64,000 bases of DNA from Undaria pinnatifida (Eukaryota; Sar; Phaeophyceae; Laminariales; Alariaceae). The stretch spans positions 17,950,027-18,014,026 of the forward strand of contig JABAKD010000023.1 in NCBI GenBank assembly GCA_012845835.1, given 5' to 3'. Position 1 is the first letter of the stretch. Each line of letters opens with the position of its first letter. Below, piece by piece: positions 23,221 through 33,970 of the stretch. Made by a program: the position numbers and the translations under genes. The notes beneath the pieces were generated by a model, which saw only the letters and a list, made by a program, of their open reading frames with translations, did not search any database and was not told where the DNA came from.

Positions 23221-24789
23221 TCAGCGCCGACCGCGGTCCCCAAGCGCGACTGCTGAGCGGACAAAATTTCGTGGATTCCAGCATTCCCCGTGGGCCTGCG
23301 AAATCGACGAGGGGAGGCCGGGTGTGGCGATCCGTCCTCGCTGTCGCGAATTGCTTCGCGAACGGCAGAGAGTGCCTCACCGAGCAAATTTTGTCCTCTC
23401 CACTTGTGTGGATCCTTGGCGTGGGGGTCGTCCGCCCGGAGACCTATACCCCACACTGTGTCTAGAGGACTGGCCTCTGCCAGAAATTTGTTGCCAGTGC
23501 TCAAAAGATGATTTTTCATGGCTGGGTTCTGCGTAAATTTGGCATAGTTGCCAGATAACACGGCATTTTGCTTCTCCCTGTCCTAAACGGCGGTGTCAAA
23601 GTTGCGCACGCCTCGACCGACGCGTTTGTGTGTGCTAGGGTCAGACGATGACATGATGAGCTCCACTGCGCAATGGTCTTTAAAAAGCCGAGCCTTTTCA
23701 GCCATCATAAACTGCTCCGCGCAAGAATATGAGACGTCGTCGACGACAAACGACGAAGGAGACCACTGCGAGAAAAAGGACGGCGGTTGCCAGAACAACA
23801 CTACTTTGCCTGTAGAGTATTCGAGGGAAGGGTCAAAAGTCAACGGTGCCAACCCGTCGGAGGCCGTGTTAGGCATATGAGCTTGTAATGTCCCCGTCTG
23901 GGGACACCAGTCTCTGGCACATTGGGCCTGCAGCGTCCCCGTCTGGGAACGCCCGGCCTCGGGAGCACGGCGCGAGCCCGAACCCACGGGTGGTCGCGTC
24001 GTGGCCTTGTCGCTCTTTGGCGTAAAATCGCAAGGAACTGCTCTCACTGCACCCGAAGGGACAGGGGGCTCGGAGCTGTTACTGCTTGACGAGAGGCGCG
24101 ATTCTTCCGTATCTTCACGGGAATAGCGTCCAGCTGATCGGGCTGGAGGCCGTGGCGTCACCACTGGCCCGTTGCGCAGTGTCGGATCTATATCCTGTGC
24201 CACTGGGGCAGACGTAGCCTGGTGCACGTGGGTTAGCGTGCTTAAAGACGGAGCAGGGCCCGTAGACCCTGTGGGCGTCTTCGAGAGCGGGGCTCGGGCA
24301 AGTGGAAATAAATTCTTCGCCCGAGGGGGCTCCTTCCCGTTAGCCCTCTTGGAGGAGAGAGACGAGGTAGCTAAGCTTGTCGGCTCCTCCTTGATGGGAA
24401 AAAGGATAGAGCGCCCGCCACTATCGCGAGGAGACACTGGATCAAATCTTGGAAAAGATCTCGGTGCATATGGGTTGGCTTTCCCACACCTCAAACCAAC
24501 CGCCGCTTTACGGTCAGGAAGAGGTGGAGACGAACCCGCTCGCATATGGGGGCGACGCGTCGTCGCCGCAGTCTTCTTGCTGCGAGACGCGTGCCGGGGG
24601 GGAGCATGCAAGGTGCAGGCTCCTGAGTCATGGTTGAGGGGGGCAGCATTAGGGGCGCATGCCTCCGTTGTCGAGCTTGAGCCACGGCAGGGGTTAACGG
24701 CGTTGGAAGCGCTGGTCCCCATTGCCGAACTCGGACCATGATCGAGGGGGGCGTCGCTGTGGGCGCGCACGCCCTTCGTAGAAAATGTA
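22941..24789 (-). pseudogene. Ser/Pro-rich spacer and NADAR domain of the gypsy polyprotein
   Basis: About 320 disordered Ser/Pro/Arg-rich residues precede a NADAR (YbiA/DUF1768-like) domain at 23346-23807. It has VVLFWQPPSFFSQWSPSSF, SYSCAEQFMMAEKARLFKD, KRVGRGVRNFD, then GNYAKFTQNPAM, LAEASPLDTVWGIGL and WRGQNLLGEALSAVREAI. These match the family's FW..S..SNW, AEQ-MMAEKA, GR.V..F, KF.QN, L.EASP.D..WGIG and W.G.N.LG blocks in order. A TAG at 23583-23585 stands where the family has a conserved Trp, so it is TGG to TAG. Known NADARs include an N-glycosidase of riboflavin-pathway intermediates and enzymes removing ADP-ribose from guanine. The domain lies in the retroelement's own reading direction, just before the protease, so it looks like a polyprotein part and not a chance neighbour. 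Confidence 0.88.
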
Positions 24790-27226
24790 TGAGCGATGGC
24801 CGAAATCGGGTACACCCGATTGACCTATGGCCGTTATCGGGTACCCCTTGAACACACAGTCCCACAACGACTCAGGACGACACCTCATTGGTCGAAACCA
24901 CACCGCATCCGAACGCAGCCGCATGTCCATCGGGTGTACCCGATTATGGCTGAACAAGTCCTCGACATGTACCCGACTCGCATACGAGCCACCCGATTAT
25001 GGCCGGACTACTCGACCACCAGCCCACACGCTCACACGCACGCGCAGCGGGCGCGAACTCGCGCCACGTCACGAGGCGGGGCATTGTTTGTTCTTTCGTC
25101 TCGGAGGTCTTTTTTTCCGGAGCTCTTTTTCCGGAGCTCTTTTTCGTGGACCTTGAAGTCGCAGTTAGGCCATTTCTTACGCAGTCGGATACCGCCAGTC
25201 GAAAACGGCCCTTTTCGACTGGATTCTTCTGGTCCTTCTTCTTCACGTCAATCGAGCCGATTTCTTATTCTTATCGTCAGTCGAGCCGATTTTATAGTTT
25301 TGGTGCTCTTCCTAGAGGCGGTTGGTGTGAGGGAGTACTGCTGTACAGCAGTCGAGAGCTCTTTTTCCGGAGCTCTATTTTGTGGCTTGTGAGACCCCGC
25401 TCCGCTCACGCCGGCGCGCCCAACCTCAGCCACAGCAGTAGTGATGTGCGACAACGGCCAGCCGCCTGGCCAGGCGCAGGCCCTCGAGGAAGGAGCGTGG
25501 TTTCAAGACACGAAGAGCTTACGAGCAGCCGCGGGCGAGATGTTCGCTGAGGCAGGGCGCTCTTTCGTCGCCGCACCCCAAATATTTTTCCCGTGTGGGA
25601 CGGCGACCAGGGACGGCGCTACGAGGAACACCAGCGACAGCCGAGTACACACAAAATTGGCAAAACAACGCAACAACATGTGCACGAATATACATGAGAC
25701 TCCACACATAACATGAAGCACTGCTGTGTACAGGACTGCTGGATTTTGGCCATTGCAAAACTAATTCCTATGTAAGAGAGGTAAAAGCACGACCCACAGA
25801 GCTTTTCCTGAAAACGGCGTCCCTGCAGGTCACCTATTAGCGAGACCAAGGAAATCATGTGACTCAAATCATTTGATCAAATCATTTCTCGGGGTGTGAT
25901 GTGACAGGTGGCGGCAGTACATTTCTCGGGCCCGACACGCCACGAACATATCTCCCTGTCTGTGCCATTTCGAAAGGAGCATCTATCTGAATCGTTAGCC
26001 TTTTTTGTGCCGTGTCCGAGCCCAGGTAGTCTGTGATCTGTCTAAACCGTCTGCATAGATGCGCTTCTGTGCCTTATGTGTAAGGGGTGCTAAGGCCATT
26101 TATTATGCAGTCGGATGTGTTTTCGACTGAAGCCCAAATCGAGCTTTCTTACGCAGTCGAAAAAGGGCTTTTTTGACCAAACTTTTTTCGACTGAGAATT
26201 CCGACTGGATACTCCAGTCGAAAATCTCAGTCAAAAAAGTTTTTTACGTGTTTTTTGAACCGATCGCATCGCTCATCCCACCACCAAACACACACCCACA
26301 CGGCCACACGGCCACACACCCATACCAGGTACCACACTGCAGTACCATACAAGGCGTTCACGCTGGCTTCGCTATCCCAGCTGTTGCTTCTCGCAGCAAG
26401 TCAGCATGGCGCATTTCTAGTTTTGCTCGCCAGCAGCGTGTATCACACGACGGCAGAAGCGCGCGGTCTCGATCCCATGCGGCCAACAACGGCTGCGGCT
26501 GCTGTAGCCTTGGCGGCTCTCGGCTGAGTGCAACTCCACGAACGTAGCTTTGGCGGCTTTCGGCTAAGCCCAAAGCCACCAACTCGCTGGGACGAGGGTT
26601 CGTCGAGCCGTTGCTCGCGAAGAAAGCGCGAAGCACAGAGCTGCCAACCGATTTCGAATTTCGACTGCTGCTGCTGTACAGCAGTACTGTACTCCCTCAC
26701 ACCAACCGCCTCTAGGAAGAGCACCAAAAAAACCATAAAATCGGCTCGACTGACGGTAAGAATAAGAAATCGGCTCGACTGACGTTAAGAAGAAGGACCA
26801 GAAGAATCCAGTCGAAAAGGGCCGTTTTCGACTGGCGGTATCCGACTGCGTAAGAAATGGCCTAACTGCGACTTCAAGGTCCACGAAAAAGAGCTCCGGA
26901 AAAAAAGAGCTCCGAGACGAAAGAACAAACAATGCTCCGCCTCGTGACGTGGCGCGAGTTCGCGCCCGCTGCGCGTGCGTGTGAGCGTGTGGGCTGGTGG
27001 TCGAGTAGTCCGGCCATAATCGGATGGCTTGTATGCGAGTCGGGTACATGTCAAGGACTTGTTCAGCCATAATCGGGTACACTCGATGGACATGCGGCTG
27101 CGTTCGGATGCGGTGTGGTTTCGACCAATGAGATGTCGTCCTGAGTCGTTGTGGGACTGTGTGTTCAAGGGGTACCCGATAACGGCCATAGGTCAATCGG
27201 GTGTACCCGATTTCGGCCATCGCTCA
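24790..27226. mobile_element. long-TIR DNA element inserted in the gypsy element
   Basis: Two nearly identical arms of about 560 bp face each other at 24790-25354 and 26660-27226, each starting TGAGCGATGGCCGAAATCGG. The insertion is flanked by a 7-8-bp target duplication, AAATGTA (AAAATGTA with one ambiguous base), at 24783-24789 and 27227-27233. Arms carry iterated TCGGGTAC or GTACCCGA motifs. The 1.3-kb centre has AGTCGAAAA-type phrases and no transposase motif, so it is probably non-autonomous. Frames in the two arms look alike only because the arms are copies. TIR and target-site length would fit hAT-like or Mutator-like mobilisation, which cannot be decided here. Confidence 0.9.
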
Positions 27227-27233
27227 AAATGTA

Positions 27234-28205
27234 ACCTGGCTGGGGGGGGCATGCTGGGAGCGCTGGTCCCCACCGCCGGCACTGTGCCGTGAAAGTCATC
27301 AGGCGACGTAGGAGCCCGTGGGCCCTTGACTGAAATAGTTTGTGCCGCGCCACGTGTAAGGCGAACGACAGGCACTCGAGCATCTTGTGAAAGCAAAGGA
27401 AGTGTCCCCGACAGTGCCGTCGGCGTACGGGTCGGGTGTGCCGTATCGCCGTCGCCCTGTCAGTTGCCAGTGCGAAAGGTACCCGGTTGGCGCGCGTTGG
27501 GGTTTCCGCTCGGATTGTGGGTTGCCCCGAAACGCTTCCCCGGAGCAGACACGGAAGCCGAGGAGGCTGGCGAGTGCGGGACAGCACCATGTTGGCCAGG
27601 CGTGTATGTGCTGTTGTTGTTACCGCTGTGGCTGTTTGTCTGTCCCTGGTCCCGTGGGTACCCTCGTGATTGGTTCGAACGATTTCGGCGATTTTTGTTG
27701 AACGTTTGCGAGCGAGAAGACCGTCCGTCGCGGCGGTAGCTAACCATACGTGCTTGCCACCGTCGGAAAACGTCATCATCGCCAAGTTGGCCGAGTTCAG
27801 GGTTTAGACAGCCGCTGGCGTTGATAAAGGGATGCCTACAGTTGCGTAAGGAGTGAGTGTCTTCTTGACAGTTGAGGCAATGACCCCTGTTTTCTCGGAG
27901 AGCCGCGGCGCGGGCAGAGGGCGTGAGGAGGCCGCTCCAGAGGGGAGGGTCGTCGGTCTTAAACGAGGCACTAACAGCGAAAACTTCAGCATAGTGTTGT
28001 TCTTCTAGGGGCCAGCAGTTGGACATTTTGTGGAGCCAGGGGTCGGTGGAATCAACAATCGGCATGGCAATCGGATTATGGCTCGAACCCGTCTGCCAAG
28101 AAGGCGACTGGGACAGCACTCGGCCCTGGCCGCGCCCATGAACGGCGGGCCGGGGCCCCGAGGGGGCGGATGACCGCGATCCCGTCGAAGAAACAGGTAG
28201 AGAAA
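27234..28205 (-). pseudogene. gypsy Gag nucleocapsid region
   Basis: In element order this follows the capsid-like region. It contains HCLNCQEDTHSLRNCRHPF, a zinc knuckle with the canonical C-x2-C-x4-H-x4-C spacing, followed by basic, Asn/Ser/Arg-rich sequence (RRDGRSSRSQTFNKNRRNRS) that would bind RNA. The frame is shifted by one base from the capsid frame; the switch sits at a T-run near 28205, where loss of one T suffices. A TGA at 27460-27462 interrupts the region, and the same frame continues beyond it toward the TIR insertion. Confidence 0.85.
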
Positions 28206-28793
28206 AATGTTTTCGCCGTTGACGGAAGGTGTCTTATTGTGCGCCAAGTCACTAAACGCTTTCCACATGGCATCTAACGAGGCGTATGGCCGTGGGTCCG
28301 TAGCCTTCGAGCCAGGGTATAACGTAGGCATGAGCGTCGGAAACTGCTCGTTGACCGCCATCCTAACCACCTCCAGCACGACATCCGTCCCCGGGGACAA
28401 AACACGCTCACTCCCCGTGACTGCCGATACTAGCACACGGAACTCCCGACTGAAATCAGAAAAAGGCGTGCCGTTACACACTCCCAAAGTGTGCAACTTA
28501 GTGTGGCCTTCGCCCGTGTCGACCCGGTCAAAGTGCGTCACGAGCAGGCGTAGCAGGAGGGTGAAAGCCTCGGGCCCAGATGCTCCTCCGTCCAACGCTC
28601 TTGACACCTGTCCAAAGAAATCGTCGATCAAGGTGGTCATGCGAGCGGTCGTGGGCCTGTCAGGTGTTATGGCACGGTTGAATGCCAGGCGGAGGGGGTG
28701 GATCCAACCGGGAACCCACGTTGGGGCACGTACGCCCTCTTGGCGACGGTCGTCACAGCGCATGAGTATGTCAGTCATGGCAGACCGAACCGA
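28206..28793 (-). pseudogene. gypsy Gag capsid-like region
   Basis: The frame beginning near MTDILMRCDDRRQEGVR reads WVPGWIHPLRLAFNRAI, LIDDFFGQVSRALDGG, FTLLLRLLVTHFDRVDTG, FSDFSREFRVLVSAVTGSE and LDAMWKAFSDLAHNKTP. It is mostly helical in character and sits between an acidic/basic N-terminal Gag part and a CCHC knuckle, as a capsid should. I cannot match it to a named capsid family by eye. It is out of frame with the upstream part because of a 16-bp tandem duplication at 28794-28825. Confidence 0.75.
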
Positions 28794-28825
28794 ACGCGTG
28801 AGTTGCTGTACGCGTGAGTTGCTGT
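28794..28825. repeat. 16-bp tandem duplication causing a frameshift
   Basis: ACGCGTGAGTTGCTGT occurs twice in immediate succession (28794-28809, 28810-28825). Removing one copy brings the upstream Gag frame and the capsid frame into register. This is a direct explanation of that frameshift, typical of replication slippage. Confidence 0.9.
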
Positions 28826-30424
28826 GTGCCGTCAGACTTGTTCAAAGAGGCGGGGAACGATAGCACAGAAATGCGTGATACGTCCTTGTGGGAGAGCTTA
28901 ACATGGGCACGCCTAACCGAGTCATTGAGCGTGGATTTAGCTAAAGCCGCGGCGGTAGCAAGTTCGGCGGTACACTCACGGGCCGAATCCGAAGAAACAG
29001 GCTTGGTGTGGTCACCCGACGCAGTTAGTTTGCTCAGCCGATCGGCGGAAGAGGCAATATCCACCAGGGAAGGAGTTACTTGCCTGTTGCCAGCTACCAC
29101 TGTCACCTCGCCGTGGTCCGTGTTCGAGCTCAAAGACGAGCGGGAGGACGTTGACGAGTCGTCCCACGCTGAGCGCCCTCGTGTTTTCGCCGTCCTCCGG
29201 TGCCTCCTCCCGAGCTGCGACCGCCGCCCCGGTTGGTTCGGGCCTGGTTGCTCCCTTGGCGGCGCTGTGGGCCACCACCAGTACCCGACGTTTCCCTCCC
29301 GCGCTTCCACCACCGTTGCCACCACCGCGGCGTTTGTGGTGGCCACCACTCCCACCACTTTCCCCGTTTCCCCCACTCTGGCCGCCACCACCCTCGGAGT
29401 TACCACCTCCACGGTTGCGGTCCCCCCGATCACGGCTGCCACTGCACCGCTGTTTGGTGGAGCGCCTTCCTTCCAGCGCTTCCTTTGGAGTCGGCCACAG
29501 GACTGGGTTAGGGGCGTCGTCGTGGGCCAATCTTAAGGCTTTGACCACAGCGAGGGTAGGTGCTCGCCTCATCTGCCCGAAGGCGGACGAGTTGTCGCGG
29601 CGAGCCCAGACTGCTCCGACCGAAAGGCCTTCGGCCTTGAACGACTACCGTCGCTCCGAAGTTAGAAGGGCCGTGGCCGCTGCTATGACCGCCTCCGCCA
29701 GATGCGCCGAGAACTCGACCCTCGGCGTGGTAGCCATGTATTGGACGCTGCCAGACATGAAAACGTCGTCCCCGGGTCGTGTCTCTTGGGAGGCAACACC
29801 CAGCGGGCGCGCCGAGGAAGGAGTAGCTCTCGCTGGAGTCGATGTAGCTGAGAGGGCAACGGCTTGGCGTGCCCTGTCTACCGCGCGGGACGCCTCGCGA
29901 GCAGCGGCCCTCGCTTGATCGATGGCGTGATCCTCACGGCGTCGACGTTCGTCATCGAGCCGTCTGCGTTCCTCTCGCCGAAGCAGGGTCGCGTTGGCTT
30001 CGTCGAGAGCTCTTTGGGCCCGACAAAATTCAGACTCTGAGTCTGAGGGGCCGGCATCGGAGCGCTGGTCTCCGTAGCTCTGGGGAAGGCGCTCTGTCGA
30101 GCGCGGAGAGGTCAAATGTCGACGGTGGTGCTCTGAGGACAGCTGGAGATGCCCCCTCGAGGTTGGGGATATTTGTCGTCGTGATGTCTCCGCGCCCGGT
30201 TGGAGTTTTTCCACCTCGTCGACCGGCGAGTCGGGGTGGTCGGTCGGTGTGCCGTGTTGTTGACTCGTGTTGGAGTCACTATCGTCGTCAAGGTTTTCGG
30301 CGCGTCCTCCTCGTCTCGATTCGCGGGACCTCGAGCGTTCCCGTTCTTCTCCCTGGGCCTCCTGGATGGGGCGCGTGGAGGACCTCAGCCTGCCCGTGTA
30401 GCCCCCATCGTCACTGGTGGACAT
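28826..30424 (-). pseudogene. gypsy Gag amino-terminal region
   Basis: The likely start is the ATG at 30422-30424 (MSTSDDGGYTGRLRSSTRP). A charged Arg/Glu/Ser-rich segment follows, with a helical, coiled-coil-prone part containing RRALDEANATLLRREERRR-like sequence, ending LLTSERR at a TAG (29645-29647). The same frame reopens directly with SFKAEGLSVGAVWARRD and runs into a Gly-rich stretch (GGNGESGGSGGHHKRRGGG), so the TAG is a point lesion. A +1 frame change near 29150 then leads to WDDSSTSSRSSLSS and GNRQVTPSLVDIASSADRL. The family of this region is not recognised. Confidence 0.75.
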
Positions 30425-30600
30425 GGTGCTTAGGTGTAGTGTAGGGGGGGGGGGGGGGGGGGGGGGCGGGATAGGAACGACGCGTGAAGAAGCTATGGAG
30501 ACAGATAAATTGTCGTGGTGTTCCTGCTCCAAGTAGCGGTATATCTGTGTTTCAGCAAACAGCAACATATGGGCCTCGACTCCGTCCAGCATCAGTGATG
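30425..30600. repeat. Gag leader with satellite motif and G23 run
   Basis: Directly upstream of the Gag start lies TTAGGTGTAGTGTAGG, the core of the 84-bp satellite, followed by 23 G at 30444-30466. About 135 bp of unique sequence then separates this from the degenerate edge of array B. No LTR or certain primer-binding site is visible. Confidence 0.8.
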
Positions 30601-33600
30601 GTAGCAGCCACGCCAACTAGCCGTAAAAAAGGAGTACAGCAGCAAAAAGGTACCAACCATCAAAACCAAAACATAAGAGCAGCGCCCAGTCTGACCGTAG
30701 GGTATATGGGTAACGCCCGCACGAACCGCAGTAAAAGCAGCCAAAACTGGGCAGCACTGACCCTAACCGCAGTGCAGGGGGTGCAACACAGTAAAGGTAC
30801 GTCTGCAGCCATCGCACTTGAACAGGCACCATTCGACCTAGCGGGGGGGGTAGCACAGGAAAGCGTCGCCCAAAACGCCCACGCTCATCGTACCAAAACA
30901 GGCAGCATTTAACCTAGGTGCAGTATAGGGGGTAGCACAATAAAGGTTCGCCCAACACGCCGACGCTCATCGCACCAAAACAGGCAGCGTTTAACCTAGG
31001 TGTAGCGTAGGAGGTAGCACAGTAAGGGTCGCCCAACACGCTGACACTCATCGCACCAAAACAGGCAGCATTTAACCTAAGTGTAGTGTAGGGGTGGAAG
31101 CACAATGAAGGGTCGCCCAACACGCCGACACTCATCGCACCAAAACAGGCAGCATTTAACCTAGGTGTAGTGTAGGGGGGTAGCACAGTGAAGGGTCACC
31201 CAACACGCCGACACTCATCGCACCAAAACAGGCAGCATTTAACCTAGGTGTAGTGTAGGGGTGGAAGCACAGGGAAAGGTCACCCAACACGCCGACACTC
31301 ATCGCACCAACACAGGCAGCATTTAACCTAGGTGTAGTGTAGAGGTGGAAGCACAGTGACGGGTCGCCCAACACGCTGACACTCATCGCACCAAAACAGG
31401 CAGCATTTAACCTAGGTGCAGTGTAGGGGGGCAGCACAGTGAAAGGTCACCCAACACGCTGACACTCATCGCACCAACACAGGCAGCATTTAACCTAGGT
31501 GTAGTGTAGGGGTGGAAGCATAGTGAAGAGTCGCCCAACACGCTGACACTCATCGCACCAACACAGGCAGCATTTAACCTAGGTGTAGTGTAGGGGTGGA
31601 AGCACAGTGAAGGGTCGCCCAACACGCTGATACTCATCGCACCAAAACAGGCAGCATTTAACCTAGGTGTAGTGAAGGGGGGTAGCACAGTGAAAGGTCA
31701 CCCAACACGCCGACGCTCATCGCACCAAAACAGGCAGCGTTTAACCTAGGTGTAGCGTAGGAGGTAGCACAGTAAGGGTCGCCCAACACGCTGACACTCA
31801 TCGCACCAAAACAGGCAGCATTTAACCTAAGTGTAGTGTAGGGGTGGAAGCACAATGAAGGGTCGCCCAACACGCCGACACTCATCGCACCAAAACAGGC
31901 AGCATTTAACCTAGGTGTAGTGTAGGGGGGTAGCACAGTGAAGGGTCACCCAACACGCCGACACTCATCGCACCAAAACAGGCAGCATTTAACCTAGGTG
32001 TAGTGTAGGGGGGTAGCACAGGGAAAGGTCACCCAACACGCCGACACTCATCGCACCAACACAGGCAGCATTTAACCTAGGTGTAGTGTAGGGGTGGAAG
32101 CACAGTAAGGGTCGCCCAACACGCTGACACTCATCGCACCAAAACAGGCAGCATTTAACCTAAGTGTAGTGTAGGGGTGGAAGCACAATGAAGGGTCGCC
32201 CAACACGCCGACACTCATCGCACCAAAACAGGCAGCATTTAACCTAGGTGTAGTGTAGGGGGGTAGCACAGTGAAGGGTCACCCAACACGCCGACACTCA
32301 TCGCACCAAAACAGGCAGCATTTAACCTAGGTGTAGTGTAGGGGGGTAGCACAGGGAAAGGTCACCCAACACGCCGACACTCATCGCACCAACACAGGCA
32401 GCATTTAACCTAGGTGTAGTATAGGGGTGGAAGCACAGTGACGGGTCGCCCAACACGCTGACACTCATCGCACCAAAACAGGCAGCATTTAACCTAGGTG
32501 CAGTGTAGGGGGGCAGCACAGTGAAAGGTCACCCAACACGCTGACACTCATCGCACCAACACAGGCAGCATTTAACCTAGGTGTAGTGTAGGGGTGGAAG
32601 CATAGTGAAGAGTCGCCCAACACGCTGACACTCATCGCACCAAAACAGGCAGCGTTTAACCTAGGTGTAGTGTAGGGGTGGAAGCACAGTGAAGGGTCGC
32701 CCAACACGCTGATACTCATCGCACCAAAACAGGCAGCATTTAACCTAGGTGTAGTGTAGGGGGGTAGCACAGGGAAAGGTCACCCAACACGCCGACACTC
32801 ATCGCACCAAAACAGGCAGCATTTAACCTAGGTGTAGCGTAGGGGTGGAAGCACAGTGAAGGGTCGCCCAACACGCCGACACTCATCGCACCAAAACAGG
32901 CAGCATTTAACCTAGGTGCAGTGTAGGGGGGCAGCACAGTGAAAGGTCACCCAACACGCTGACACTCATCGCACCAAAACAAGCAGCATTTAACCTGAGT
33001 GTAGTGTAGGGGTGGAAGCATAGTGAAGAGTCGCCCAACACGCTGACACTCAATCGAACCAAAACAGGCAGCATTGCCCCTAGGTGTAGTGTAGGGGTGG
33101 AAGCACAGTGAAGGGTCGCCCAACACGCTGATACTCATCGCACCAAAACGGGCAGCATTTAACCTAGGTGTAGTGTATGGGGGTAGCACAGTGAAAGGTC
33201 ACCCAACACGCCGACACTCATCGCACTAAAACAGGCAGCATTTAACCTAGGTGTAGTGTAGGGGTGGAAGCACAGTGAAAGGTCACCACCCAACACGCTG
33301 ACACTCATCGCACCAACACAGGCAGCATTTAACCTAGGTGTAGTGTAGGGGTGGAAGCACAGTGAAGGGTCGCCCAACACGCCGTATATAAAAAAAAAAA
33401 AAACGGCAGCATCTGCCCCAACGGTAGTGTAGGGGGGGGGGGGGGTAGCACAGTGAAGGATCGCGCCGCCAACCGTATTAAAACGGGCAGCATCTGCCCC
33501 CACAGTAGTGTAGGGGGGGGTAGGACAATAAAGGTTCGCGCACCAACCGTATGAAAAAAGGGCAGTATAACCCCCCCAAACAAGGTAGTTTCCCCCGACC

Positions 33601-33970
33601 GCACTATAGGGGGACGGTCGCGCCTACAGTATTGCTGATTGCTGCAGTATCACTGCTGTGTTGAGAGGAAACGGCAATTTCAACCGCACCAAGATGGGTA
33701 GTGTAGTACCAACACCAGCTGTAGAAAAATGTGCACGCCCACAGTCGAATAGAAAGGCTGTTTGCCCCCAAAGGTACCGCATCAAACGGGCTGATCTCCA
33801 CTGCACTATTAAAAGCTGTGAAGCGCAGTATCTCCGCGAACTGTGTAGTAAGCGCTCTGTAACGGGCAGTAGCTGTCCGAACATGTGCAAAGAAGAAATA
33901 AAAAATCCCAGCGTAGACCCTAGCATTATCGTGAAGGGCAGCACATGTACCAGCAGGAAGACGGCCTAAC
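30601..33970. repeat. 84-bp tandem satellite, array B
   Basis: About 30 well-preserved units (30850-33370) are flanked on both sides by progressively degenerate ones: 30601-30850, and 33371-33970 where only phrases such as GGCAGCATCTGCCCC and AGTGTAGGGGGGG remain. Core units carry GTGAAGGGTCGCCC and CTCATCGCACC, distinct from array A. Multi-unit duplication is visible: CAGGCAGCGTTTAACC recurs 750 bp apart (9 units), CATAGTGAAGAGTCG recurs at spacings of about 1082 and 418 bp (13 and 5 units). Open minus-strand frames of 28-residue period follow from unit length. No gene is inferred. Confidence 0.95.

Larger units (their letters stand above)
17597..30424 (-). mobile_element. Ty3/gypsy retrotransposon with NADAR domain (broken copy)
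   Basis: One element on the minus strand, interrupted by a 2.4-kb TIR insertion. The order from 30424 downward is Gag amino-terminal region, Gly-rich linker, capsid-like region, CCHC knuckle, Ser/Pro-rich spacer, NADAR, aspartic protease, reverse transcriptase, RNase H, integrase, chromodomain and a C-terminal Tudor-like domain. RT, RNase H, integrase then chromodomain is the known order of Ty3/gypsy chromoviruses. Damage includes stops at 29645, 27460, 23583, 22816, 21772 and 20851, frameshifts near 29150, 28800, 28205, 23035 and 17970, and loss of an integrase catalytic Asp. No LTR pair is found: the 5' side runs into satellite-like sequence and the 3' side has no recognisable repeat of it. 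Confidence 0.9.

Noticed and set aside
24796-27220. Two similar proteins (MAEIGYTRLTYGRYRVPL) encoded convergently
   Set aside because: They are the same TIR sequence read from both ends; there is no domain and low-complexity runs dominate.
29151-29918. Pro/Leu-rich plus-strand frame opposite Gag
   Set aside because: Antisense of the Gly-rich Gag linker.
31156-33503. Minus-strand frames with 28-residue repeats (LNAACFGAMSVSVLGD) as a repetitive protein
   Set aside because: They follow directly from an 84-bp unit that is divisible by three and lacks stops in that frame. Variation is not codon-like, there is no start context, and degenerate edges show no constraint.
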